Positions 33,273 through 40,557 of a stretch of 64,000 nucleotides of DNA are shown here, piece after piece. The stretch comes from Candidatus Binatia bacterium (GTDB lineage: Bacteria; Desulfobacterota; Binatia; Bin18): assembly GCA_022820725.1 (NCBI GenBank), contig JAJEFA010000007.1, positions 495,634 through 559,633 of the forward strand, in the 5' to 3' direction. Under the pieces are notes generated by a model that was not told the DNA's origin, searched no databases, and saw only the letters and a program-made list of their open reading frames with translations. The translations under genes were made by a program, and so were the position numbers. Every line of letters begins with the position of its first letter. Position 1 is the first letter of the stretch.

Positions 33273-35492
33273 ATGGCGTATACCTGGCAAAAAGACGTGT
33301 ACACCCTCATATATCGTTTCCAAGGCAAGAGGGGGCTTTTTCTCATGATCGTCGTGCCCCTACTCATTGGCATCCTGTGGACGGGCGGGCGGGCGGCGGA
33401 AGCGGCGCGCCTGGAGAATCCAGGCGATGGGCAGGTCTATTCCGGTATTGGAGTCATCTCGGGCTGGAAATGCGACGCTGACGGTCCCTTGACTGTCCGC
33501 TTCAATGGCGGTCGGCTGATTCCGCTGGTCTATGGCAGTGAGCGGACGGATACCCGTTCGGTCTGTGGCGATACAGATAACGGATTTATCGCGCTCTGGA
33601 ATTGGGGCCATCTGCGTGCAGGCACGCAGATGGCCCGCGTGTATGACAATGGGGTCATGTTTGCTGAGACTACGTTCGAGGTTGGGACGCTAGGCGTCGG
33701 GTTCTTGCAGGGCTTTGAGGGGGGCAATAGCGTGGGGATATCCTGGGGTGGGGGCGAGATTTTTTACGAATGGAACGAGAACACCCAGCATTTTGAGGTG
33801 GGTGCTGGTTGGCTTTGGGATCGCGACAGCGAAGAAGAAAAACAGATTGAAGAAAGGTGGAGAGAATCTGACGAACGACGGAGAGAATACGACGAACGGC
33901 GAGAACAGCTAGCACAGCAACCGCCGGAGTGGCACGCAAAAGGGGCGCGCTTGGAAAATCCGGGGGATAAGCAGCTCTATTCCGGGATTGGGGTCATCTC
34001 GGGCTGGAAATGCGAGGCTGACGGTCCTTTGACTGTTCGCTTCAATGACGGCCAGTCGATTCCCTTGGTCTACGGTAGTGAGCGGACGGATACCCGTTCG
34101 GTCTGTGGCGATGCCAACAATGGCTTTGTCGCCATTTGGAATTGGGCGCATCTGGGGGATGGTATCCACACGGCCCGAGTCTATGACAATGGGGTGGCGT
34201 TTGCTGAGACCACGTTCCAGGTTGGAACGATGGGCGTCGAGTTTTGGGATGGCATTCCACATGATCCAGATTGGGACGCGGAGGTGGCGACATTCAGCGA
34301 AAGGCTGATTAACGATCAACTCGGTTGGGCGGGGTGGGGGTATGTCGGGTATGATGGCGGGGTGTGGGCTGCGCCCGGTATCCCATCTGATCCCTGGAAT
34401 ACGTACTTCAAGTGGAACGCGAACACCCAGCATTTTGAGGCGTTTGCGCGGCGGCGCTGGCAACTGTCAGAACCGCCGGAACCGCCACCAGCCTGGCGCT
34501 GGCAAGAGCCGAGTTTTGAGGATAGGCCGGATGACTTCAGTGGGCCACAGATTCATGTCTATCACGCGGTTCCGCGTGATGCCCGCGGCTCTCGCGATAT
34601 GATCGGCTATATTGGTGCGGTGGTGCAGGCCGCCCAACGGTGGTTAGCGGTACGTACCTATCGGGGGCGTGCCTTTCGTATTGATACCTACCAGGGCAGA
34701 CCGGATGTGACCACGCTTCCCCTGGACATGACCACTGCGGAGATGCAGGCATACAGCCTGCCGGGGACCGTATTCGATGCGCCCATCCTGCAAGGTGGTT
34801 TGTCCCTGAGAGATATGGAGAGTCACGACCCGAACAATCTGCACGTGGTCTTCATTGAAGCTCCTCCATCAACTCGGCAAGACTCTCCAGGACACATTTG
34901 TGGAGCGGCCTCCCCATCTTCTGGCGTGGCAATCGTGTTTGCAGGTATGAGCTCTCGAATGCTTCAAAATGGGGAGCGCATCCCGCCTTCTCCACACTGC
35001 ACCCCCTTATCGTTGGTCTTCTTGCATGAGGTCTTCCATTTGCTGGGTGCGGTCCATCCTGATGCGCCGCACTCGGATGGAAGCCATGTAAATATTGACG
35101 ATGAAGGACCCTGGGATGAGGACGGACAGCCGTTGCGGGGCTCTGGTCTGCCGTGGCGATGGGACTTAATGCAATCGTATGGTGGTTTCCATGAAGCTGA
35201 ACTGGATATCGGCAGTGATGATTACTATTTCCACCCCGAGAAAACACCAGTCTGGCCACCACCAGAGTACGATACAGTAGACAGCCCATTTTTTACGGCT
35301 GGCCCTTGGATAGATATAACGCGGGCGGCCTCGTCTCATGCCCTACGGGCATCGCCACCCGAAGGGCAGCCTGTAATCGCACCTGACAATCAGGCTGAGG
35401 CTGTCCCCTATTATCGCGCCCTACCAGAACCGCTACCCGAAGGACAGGATGGGCACAGCTCTGGTGGATGGTGTCTCGGCGTGGTGGATTAA
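33273..35492 (+). CDS. Secreted metzincin-type metalloprotease with two tandem accessory domains
   Basis: A 739-residue protein with an N-terminal signal/anchor (about 20-40). Two copies of an about 100-residue domain follow (about 45-140 and 227-330), both with YSGIGVISGWKC, GSERTDTRSVCGD and ARVYDNGV. A charged Glu/Arg linker (about 188-215) separates them. The C-terminal half holds the zinc motif HEVFHLLGAVH (His585, Glu586, His589, Gly592, His595) and Met633 in DLMQ as a likely Met-turn. ATG 33273 follows an ideal ggagg. It likely cleaves extracellular proteins; the duplicated domains may bind partners. The tail is low complexity. Confidence 0.8.
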   Translation: MAYTWQKDVYTLIYRFQGKRGLFLMIVVPLLIGILWTGGRAAEAARLENPGDGQVYSGIGVISGWKCDADGPLTVRFNGGRLIPLVYGSERTDTRSVCGDTDNGFIALWNWGHLRAGTQMARVYDNGVMFAETTFEVGTLGVGFLQGFEGGNSVGISWGGGEIFYEWNENTQHFEVGAGWLWDRDSEEEKQIEERWRESDERRREYDERREQLAQQPPEWHAKGARLENPGDKQLYSGIGVISGWKCEADGPLTVRFNDGQSIPLVYGSERTDTRSVCGDANNGFVAIWNWAHLGDGIHTARVYDNGVAFAETTFQVGTMGVEFWDGIPHDPDWDAEVATFSERLINDQLGWAGWGYVGYDGGVWAAPGIPSDPWNTYFKWNANTQHFEAFARRRWQLSEPPEPPPAWRWQEPSFEDRPDDFSGPQIHVYHAVPRDARGSRDMIGYIGAVVQAAQRWLAVRTYRGRAFRIDTYQGRPDVTTLPLDMTTAEMQAYSLPGTVFDAPILQGGLSLRDMESHDPNNLHVVFIEAPPSTRQDSPGHICGAASPSSGVAIVFAGMSSRMLQNGERIPPSPHCTPLSLVFLHEVFHLLGAVHPDAPHSDGSHVNIDDEGPWDEDGQPLRGSGLPWRWDLMQSYGGFHEAELDIGSDDYYFHPEKTPVWPPPEYDTVDSPFFTAGPWIDITRAASSHALRASPPEGQPVIAPDNQAEAVPYYRALPEPLPEGQDGHSSGGWCLGVVD

Positions 35493-35785
35493 GAGGCGGC
35501 GGGTAGAACGACATCCCGCTCGATTTGTTTCCCGATGGCTTGACGGGTGCGGCGGAGATCATGCGTGCTTTGGAGATTGAGCCAAAATTCGGCCGAGGTG
35601 CCAAAGTAGCGTACTAACCGTAAAGCCGTATCGGCTATCACCGCGCGCTGTGCGTTCAAGATGGCCGTAATACGACTCGTCGGGACATGCAGGGTCTGCG
35701 CAAAAGCCCGTGCAGAAAGGCCCAACTCCTCAAGCTCCTCCCGGAGATGTTCGCCCGGGTGAATCGGTCGCATGTTGTTTGGCAT
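35489..35785 (-). CDS. higA: HigA-family antitoxin (XRE), without an adjacent HigB
   Basis: A 98-residue HTH protein beginning MRPIHPGEHLREELEELGLSARAFAQTLHVPTSRITAILNAQRA, the classic HigA/VapI motif, ending in a short helical tail. HigA binds and blocks the HigB mRNA-cleaving toxin and represses the operon. Here the upstream side carries a divergent RelE-like gene, so the expected toxin partner is missing. The ribosome site aaggaagg precedes ATG 35785. The 3' end overlaps the metzincin stop by 4 bp at TTAA. Confidence 0.82.
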   Translation of the reverse strand: MPNNMRPIHPGEHLREELEELGLSARAFAQTLHVPTSRITAILNAQRAVIADTALRLVRYFGTSAEFWLNLQSTHDLRRTRQAIGKQIERDVVLPAAS

Positions 35786-35805
35786 CCTATACCTTCCTTA
35801 TCAAG

Positions 35806-35833
35806 TTGACAGGTGTTGATAAATTTACCAACA
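35806..35833 (+). promoter_or_regulatory. Promoter and palindromic operator between higA and the RelE-type gene
   Basis: A TTGACA -35 (35806-35811) faces the RelE-type gene. Directly after it, TGTTGATAAATTTACCAACA (35814-35833) is a 20-bp palindrome with one mismatched pair, centred on TAAATTTA. A repressor bound here would block the promoter. The -10 is weak (AACATT or CAACAT) and lies only a few bases before ATG 35841, so the transcript may have almost no leader. Confidence 0.55.
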
Positions 35834-35840
35834 TTAAGAA

Positions 35841-36188
35841 ATGGTCAGAGACAGCCGTCAGCTCTCCTGGGTTAAGGCCGCCCGCAAGGAGTTTGAAAAA
35901 TTTCCACTGGGAGCGAGACGAGAAATTGAAATCGCTCTGACTCTAGCGGCAGAAGGGCGTAAAGCTGATACGGCCAAGCCTGTGAAAGGTCTGGGCTCTG
36001 GTGTGTTCGAAATCGCACTCGCATACCGTTCAGATGCCTACCGGGTGGTCTATGCCGTCCAGATTGGAGAAGCGATATGGGTTGTCCATGCTTTCCAGAA
36101 GAAATCTAAGACTGGCCTGAAGACTCCGAAGGCAGAAATTAATGTAATCCGAACGCGGCTCAAACGCCTGAAGGAGATGTTACGATGA
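35841..36188 (+). CDS. RelE/HigB-like toxin (Gp49-type)
   Basis: A 115-residue protein of the RelE/ParE superfamily, Gp49/HigB branch: LSWVKAARKEFEKFPLGARREIEIAL, then KGLGSGVFEIALAYRSDAYRVVYAVQIGEAIWVVHAFQKKSKTGLKTPK. This group cleaves mRNA on the ribosome. There is no ribosome site before ATG 35841, fitting a leaderless or near-leaderless start. It overlaps the following HTH gene by 4 bp (ATGA). Pairing with that gene is the usual toxin-first arrangement for this branch. Confidence 0.85.
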   Translation: MVRDSRQLSWVKAARKEFEKFPLGARREIEIALTLAAEGRKADTAKPVKGLGSGVFEIALAYRSDAYRVVYAVQIGEAIWVVHAFQKKSKTGLKTPKAEINVIRTRLKRLKEMLR

Positions 36189-36517
36189 GCAAAACACGTG
36201 GGGAAGAACTCGAACTGGTTCACGGTAGTGGGAACGTATTCCGTGACTTCGATGATCCGCAAGCCGATATCTTACAGCTCAAGAGCATACTCGCGGCTCA
36301 GATTATCGGTATTCTGGATGACCGGAATCTGTCTGTTCGGAAAGCCCAACAATTAACCGGGGTCGCAGCAAGCGAGTTCTCCCGTGTCCGTAACGCCAAG
36401 CTCACTCGTTTTACGGTAGATCGCCTGATGACTCTCTTGAACAAGCTCGACCAAGAGGTAGAGGTCACGGTTACGATCCGGCCACGTACTCACACCCCCC
36501 AACACGCCTTGGCATAA
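36185..36517 (+). CDS. HTH_37-type antitoxin of the RelE-like toxin
   Basis: A 110-residue XRE protein: IIGILDDRNLSVRKAQQLTGVAASEFSRVRNAKLTRFTVDRLMTLLNKL (about 40-88). It has the SGNVFRDF leader variant of the two other HTH_37 genes in this region. Its ATG overlaps the toxin stop, with aaggag upstream, so expression is coupled. It should neutralise the toxin and repress the shared promoter through the palindrome at 35814-35833. Confidence 0.85.
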   Translation: MSKTRGEELELVHGSGNVFRDFDDPQADILQLKSILAAQIIGILDDRNLSVRKAQQLTGVAASEFSRVRNAKLTRFTVDRLMTLLNKLDQEVEVTVTIRPRTHTPQHALA

Positions 36518-36548
36518 GTAGGGAAACCTTTAGTACAAGGAAAAACCG

Positions 36549-36902
36549 CTACGCGGCATCGACCACCACACGTACATCGGCATACTTGGACTGACGCGGT
36601 TTGTCCCTGATAACAATTTCGATGGACTTATCCAGCTTATTCAGAAAGCGAAACAAGCGTTCAGCCGAAAACCCATCCAAATGGCCTTTCATGAGGGCAG
36701 AGACATTTGGCTGCTGAATACCGAGCAGCTTGGCGGCCTTGACCTGAGTGAGCTTCCGTTCCCGGATTATCTGGCAGATTTGAAAGGCTAACTCCGCCTT
36801 GGCCAGATGTTCCTCTGGGTTGGGTAGCCCAATGTCCGCAAAAACATTGCCGCTACTCTCTTCATACTCGATGGGGTTCGTTGCGCTCTTTGTTCGTGTC
36901 AT
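36549..36902 (-). CDS. HTH_37-type XRE regulator, third gene of the split nuclease operon
   Basis: A 117-residue HTH protein: AFQICQIIRERKLTQVKAAKLLGIQQPNVSALMKGHLDGFSAERLFRFLNKL. It carries the SSGNVFADIGLPNPEE leader also seen at 32148. It starts 13 bp after the downstream half of the Cas4-like nuclease on the same strand, with aaggcagg as ribosome site. That order suggests it is translated from the nuclease transcript, so it could be its regulator rather than an antitoxin. A longer frame to 37034 overlaps the nuclease and is not favoured. Confidence 0.8.
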   Translation of the reverse strand: MTRTKSATNPIEYEESSGNVFADIGLPNPEEHLAKAELAFQICQIIRERKLTQVKAAKLLGIQQPNVSALMKGHLDGFSAERLFRFLNKLDKSIEIVIRDKPRQSKYADVRVVVDAA

Positions 36903-36915
36903 TTTCCGCCTGCCT

Positions 36916-37401
36916 TCACACCAACCGCTGCTCGCAGTTCTGACGCTGACTACAATTTCGGCACTTGGCCTTCGTAGAGGGTGGGGAGAGGGGTTGGTCG
37001 AGTTGCTGACGATGCGCTCGAATGTGTTCTGCAATGCTAATCACCCGCGAGCGCAACCGGCGTGTGTTTTTCACCTTGACCCGCTCGCCGTCTCTCAAAA
37101 TGATAAAGCCGTAGGGGGGCCGGACGCCGTACTCTTCTTCGACTAACACCAGATACACCCCAAGTTGAGCTTGGTAGCTCTCGCTCATCTGGCGTCCGGA
37201 CTTCTTTTCTTCTGGAATAAAATATCGACCACGCTGGACAATCCGGTCCGGTTGCCCGCGGAGCCTATAGCGCTCAGAAGATAACCGGACGTCATCATGG
37301 CTGATGGTCCTGCCGTAGCCAAAGCCGGCCCGGCGACGACCGATGAGGGCAACCACAAAGAGCAGGACGGAAAGACTGAGCAGCAGCGTCAAGATAACCA
37401 T
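36916..37401 (-). CDS. Cas4-like PD-(D/E)XK nuclease, C-terminal catalytic half with membrane anchor
   Basis: A 161-residue protein with one N-terminal transmembrane helix (about 2-22). The catalytic core follows: Asp52 in GQPDRIV and EEKKSGR (Glu65, Lys67), then YQAQLGVYLVLVEEEYG (QxxxY motif IV). At the C-terminus CRNC and a further Cys (147, 150, 156) form the three-Cys cluster typical of Cas4/AddB-type [4Fe-4S] nucleases. The fourth Cys and the RecB-type His are missing here but occur in the upstream gene. ATG 37401 overlaps that gene's stop codon (TGATG), so the two are translationally coupled. Confidence 0.75.
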   Translation of the reverse strand: MVILTLLLSLSVLLFVVALIGRRRAGFGYGRTISHDDVRLSSERYRLRGQPDRIVQRGRYFIPEEKKSGRQMSESYQAQLGVYLVLVEEEYGVRPPYGFIILRDGERVKVKNTRRLRSRVISIAEHIRAHRQQLDQPLSPPSTKAKCRNCSQRQNCEQRLV

Positions 37402-37646
37402 CACGACAGGTAGACGCGGAGCAGGATACCGGCCAAGGCGAGACCCCCCACAATGAGAGCGGCTCGCATGAGCCAGGCGGTCAGACGTTCGACCCGTTGC
37501 CATGCGGCATGCGTTTCCGTGCCCCGGCGGAGCGCTCGCACACTACCCGGCGGAATTTTGAGTCCATGCGTCAGCCGCCACGCTTCCTCGCAATAGACGT
37601 AGGTTCCGATTTCGCTTGCGGTGACCCACTCGTCGTGTTTGGCCAT
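37401..37646 (-). CDS. Cas4-like nuclease, N-terminal half with membrane anchor
   Basis: An 81-residue protein. Its N-terminus WVTASEIGTYVYCEEAWRLTHG matches the first motif of Cas4-type nucleases (Cys19 as [4Fe-4S] ligand), followed by RRGTETHAAW with the RecB-family His. A transmembrane helix (about 57-78, AWLMRAALIVGGLALAGILL) ends the protein. It is followed with 1-bp overlap by the catalytic half, whose own helix would lie beside this one. Together they give a complete Cas4-like set of residues on two polypeptides. Confidence 0.7.
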   Translation of the reverse strand: MAKHDEWVTASEIGTYVYCEEAWRLTHGLKIPPGSVRALRRGTETHAAWQRVERLTAWLMRAALIVGGLALAGILLRVYLS

Positions 37647-37694
37647 AGGCGGTCGGGTCTGGAGACACGGAGGTGGTGAGACCGATGATCCCCC

Positions 37695-37970
37695 TCACGC
37701 TGCGTCCGTAGTCTCCGGATGCATCTTCTCCATCAGCCAGTCATCATACGCTGTCGGACGGGGAACCTGGTGCCAGTCCATATGCTGACGCAGTGATTCG
37801 AGCGCGGCCCAGGCGTCATCGATAAAGTCCGGCACGATCAGGAGCACGATAATGGCCTTGGTATTATCGATTGTCCGCACAATACCGAATTCTTCGTAGG
37901 ACTCGATAACGCATTTGATGAGCGCAATATCGGCCCGCTCAACCCGCAGGTAAATGTCGATCAGCTCCAT
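37695..37970 (-). CDS. DUF4911 domain protein
   Basis: A 91-residue protein: MELIDIYLRVERADIALIKCVIESYEEFGIVRTIDNTKAIIVLLIVPDFIDDAWAALESL. The pattern (short beta-alpha-beta domain) matches DUF4911, a small family of unknown function common in deltaproteobacteria-like genomes. ATG 37970 is preferred over a 13-residue longer start. It lies 48 bp upstream of the nuclease operon on the same strand and may be part of it, but the ribosome site is weak. Confidence 0.65.
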   Translation of the reverse strand: MELIDIYLRVERADIALIKCVIESYEEFGIVRTIDNTKAIIVLLIVPDFIDDAWAALESLRQHMDWHQVPRPTAYDDWLMEKMHPETTDAA

Positions 37971-38087
37971 GTCCGCACCACGAGTACTGCGTGCCAGGGC
38001 TGGAGTCAAGCTTGACGTGACATCGGCGGCCTACTAGAGTCTGACTCTGCCGTGCCGGAATTATCCGGCCGAAAAGAAGGAGGGAGT

Positions 38088-39293
38088 ATGCCGGGTGCCT
38101 TATCAGGTTTTCGGATCATTGAATGCGGCGAGATGGTCTCTGCCGCCTACGCGAGCAAGCTCATGGCCGACATGGGCGCGGAGGTCATTAAGATTGAGTC
38201 GCCGCACGGGGGAGACGCGGCCCGCCAGCGCGGTCCGTTTCCAGGGGGAGAGCCACACGCGGAAAAGAGCGGGCTCTATCTTTTCCTGAATACCAATAAG
38301 CGCGGGATCACGCTCGACCTGGAACAGACCCAGGGCCAAGAGGTCTTTCAGCGGCTTGTCAAAGACGCGGACCTGCTTATCCATAATGTCCATCCCAAGC
38401 ATATGCCGGCCGCTGGTCTGGACTATGACCGCCTGGCGACCATCAACCCCGGCCTGGTCATGACCTCAATTGCACCGTTCGGCCTCAGAGGGCCACACGC
38501 AGAGTATGAGGCGTCCGACCTCACCCTGTGGAATGCGGGTGGGCTATGCTTTCTGAACGGCGGAGGACCGGGTACCGATCATCTTCCGCCGCTCAAGGCA
38601 TTTGGCCAGCAGGCCGGGTTTACGGCTGGGGTGCATGCCGCGGTTGCGTCGCTCGGTGCACTGTTTGCCAGACTGCGCGGCGGGTTGGGCCAGCACGTCG
38701 AGTTCTCCGTCCAGGAGTGCCTGATGGGCATCTCGGAGTTCGGCACCATGATGGCCTCCTACGCTGGTGTGGCGGTGACGCGACTGGGACACAAGCCGAT
38801 ACAACCGCTGGATCTATTGGAGTGTAAAGACGGCTGGATCTTCATCTGCTGTGTGGAGGAACATCACTGGCACTCGTTTGTTGATCTCATGGATAATCCG
38901 GAGTGGGCCGCCGAGCCCATCTTCGAGGATCGACTAAAACGGGGCGAGAGCTGGGATGCGCTCAAACTGCTCATCCAGGACTGGGTCAAGGATTTCACCG
39001 TGCAGGATTTGTATCTCAAGGCGCAGGCACGCCGGATTCCTTTTGCTCCGGTCTCAACCATGGGCTATTTGCTGAACTCCGAACATCTCAACGCCCGCGG
39101 ATTTTTTGTCCAGCTCGATCATCCCGAAGCGGGTAACCTGACCTATCCGGGCGCGCCCCATATCTGCTCGGAAACCCCGTGGGAACTGCGCCGCCCGGCC
39201 CCGTGTCTGGGACAGCATAACGCCGAGGTCTATACCGAACTCGGCATGACCGCCCAGGATCTGGCCGTGCTTCAGCAAGCCGGTGCCGTCTAG
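38088..39293 (+). CDS. CaiB/BaiF class III CoA-transferase (copy 4)
   Basis: A 401-residue family III CoA-transferase starting LSGFRIIECGEMVSAAYASKLMADMGAEVIKIESPHGGDAARQRGPF, with NTNKRGITLDLEQTQGQ and SIAPFGLRGPHAEYEASDLTLW holding the catalytic Asp. It follows an aaggaggg site. The QEC motif in the central part (VEFSVQECLMG) fits the bile-acid/carnitine CoA-transferase type. It overlaps no gene and is 22 bp upstream of copy 5, forming a tandem pair. Confidence 0.9.
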   Translation: MPGALSGFRIIECGEMVSAAYASKLMADMGAEVIKIESPHGGDAARQRGPFPGGEPHAEKSGLYLFLNTNKRGITLDLEQTQGQEVFQRLVKDADLLIHNVHPKHMPAAGLDYDRLATINPGLVMTSIAPFGLRGPHAEYEASDLTLWNAGGLCFLNGGGPGTDHLPPLKAFGQQAGFTAGVHAAVASLGALFARLRGGLGQHVEFSVQECLMGISEFGTMMASYAGVAVTRLGHKPIQPLDLLECKDGWIFICCVEEHHWHSFVDLMDNPEWAAEPIFEDRLKRGESWDALKLLIQDWVKDFTVQDLYLKAQARRIPFAPVSTMGYLLNSEHLNARGFFVQLDHPEAGNLTYPGAPHICSETPWELRRPAPCLGQHNAEVYTELGMTAQDLAVLQQAGAV

Positions 39294-39315
39294 GAAAAAG
39301 CACAAGGAGAAGATC

Positions 39316-40530
39316 ATGAGCCGACCGCCGTTGGATGGAATCCGCATTGTTGACTTTTGCTGGGCCTGGGCCGGTCCCTATGGCGCCCTGCAACTGGCCC
39401 ACCTGGGCGCGGACGTCATTCGGATTGAAAGTGCAAAACGCTTATGTCCGTCACGCCTGATTCCGCCCTGGCCGGACAACGAATCGGGTGTGAACCGGGC
39501 GGGCTATTTTAACCAGTACAACCAGGGCAAACGCTCCCTCACCCTGGACCTGAAAGCCCCGGAAGCCATTGATATTGCCAAAACACTGGTCTCCAAGAGC
39601 GATATCGTGATGAATAATTTTGCCTCCGGAGTGATGGAAAAACTTGGGGTGGGCTATGACGTTCTGCGCCGTATCAAGCCCGACATCATCATGGTCTCTC
39701 TCCCCGGTTATGGAACGAGCGGACCGGAAAAAGACTTTGTGTCCTACGGCCCGCCGCAGGTCGCCCAGAGCGGCCTGTCAGCCCTGACCGGCTATGTCGG
39801 CGGTCCGCCCATGATGGCGGGTTTTTCCTATGGGGATCCCAACGGCGGCGTCCATGCCACATTTGCCGTCATGGCTGCCTTACTCCACCGTGAAAAAACC
39901 GGACAGGGCCAGTATATCGACCTCTCCCAGTGGGAAGCGGCGATCATGTTACTGCCCGAAGCCCTCATGGACTACAGCATGAACGGCACCCAACCCGAAC
40001 GGATGGGGAATCGCGACCCCCATATGGCACCCCACGGCGTCTTTCGCTCCAAAGGCGACGACCGCTGGGTCAGCTTGTCGGTCCGGGACGAGGCGGAATG
40101 GCAACGCTTGTGCGAGGTCATGGGTCAGCCCGAGCTCAGCTCAGACGCACGTTTTGCCAGCCTGGCCACGCGGAAGGAAAATGAGGCGGCACTGGAAGAA
40201 ATCGTCACGGCCTGGACTCAGGAGCGCACCGCAGACGATGCCACCCAGGCGCTGCAAAACGCCGGTATTCCCGCCTATCCTGCGCTCGATGCAATAGATA
40301 TGGTCAACAACCCGCACGTTGGCGCGCGGGACTATTTTGTGGAACTGGAACACCCAGAGGTGGGGACCCGCCGGCATATGGGCATACCCTGGACCATGTC
40401 CCGTACCCCCTGTGAGATACAGCGTCCAGCTCCCTGCCTGGGCCAGGATACGGATGCGGTCCTGACCGACATAGCCGGACTGAGTCAGGACGAGATCGCC
40501 GCGCTCCGAGAAAAGGATATCCTGACCTAG
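39316..40530 (+). CDS. CaiB/BaiF class III CoA-transferase (copy 5)
   Basis: A 404-residue family III CoA-transferase: LDGIRIVDFCWAWAGPYGALQLAHLGADVIRIES, NQYNQGKRSLTLDLKAPEA, SLPGYGTSGPEKDFVSYGPPQVAQSG. It is most like copy 3 (shared NNFxxGVM, YGP, APHGVxRxKGDDRW motifs), and lacks the palindromic insertion of that copy in the matching loop (ALMDYSMNGTQPERMGNRDPHMAPHGV). Start after aaggag at 39316. Possibly a two-gene operon with copy 4, acting as two steps or alternative substrates. Confidence 0.9.
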   Translation: MSRPPLDGIRIVDFCWAWAGPYGALQLAHLGADVIRIESAKRLCPSRLIPPWPDNESGVNRAGYFNQYNQGKRSLTLDLKAPEAIDIAKTLVSKSDIVMNNFASGVMEKLGVGYDVLRRIKPDIIMVSLPGYGTSGPEKDFVSYGPPQVAQSGLSALTGYVGGPPMMAGFSYGDPNGGVHATFAVMAALLHREKTGQGQYIDLSQWEAAIMLLPEALMDYSMNGTQPERMGNRDPHMAPHGVFRSKGDDRWVSLSVRDEAEWQRLCEVMGQPELSSDARFASLATRKENEAALEEIVTAWTQERTADDATQALQNAGIPAYPALDAIDMVNNPHVGARDYFVELEHPEVGTRRHMGIPWTMSRTPCEIQRPAPCLGQDTDAVLTDIAGLSQDEIAALREKDILT

Positions 40531-40557
40531 ACAGGAAGAAGTGGAGACCGGCTGGTT

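Noticed and set aside
33020..33481. An open frame crossing the MITE right end into the metzincin gene
   Set aside because: It is out of frame with the protease and spans the transposon boundary, so it is not a conserved gene.
36182..36200. Possible further palindrome copy (aaaacacgtggg near the HTH start)
   Set aside because: Only a partial arm match, with no partner arm at the fixed 20-nt loop distance.
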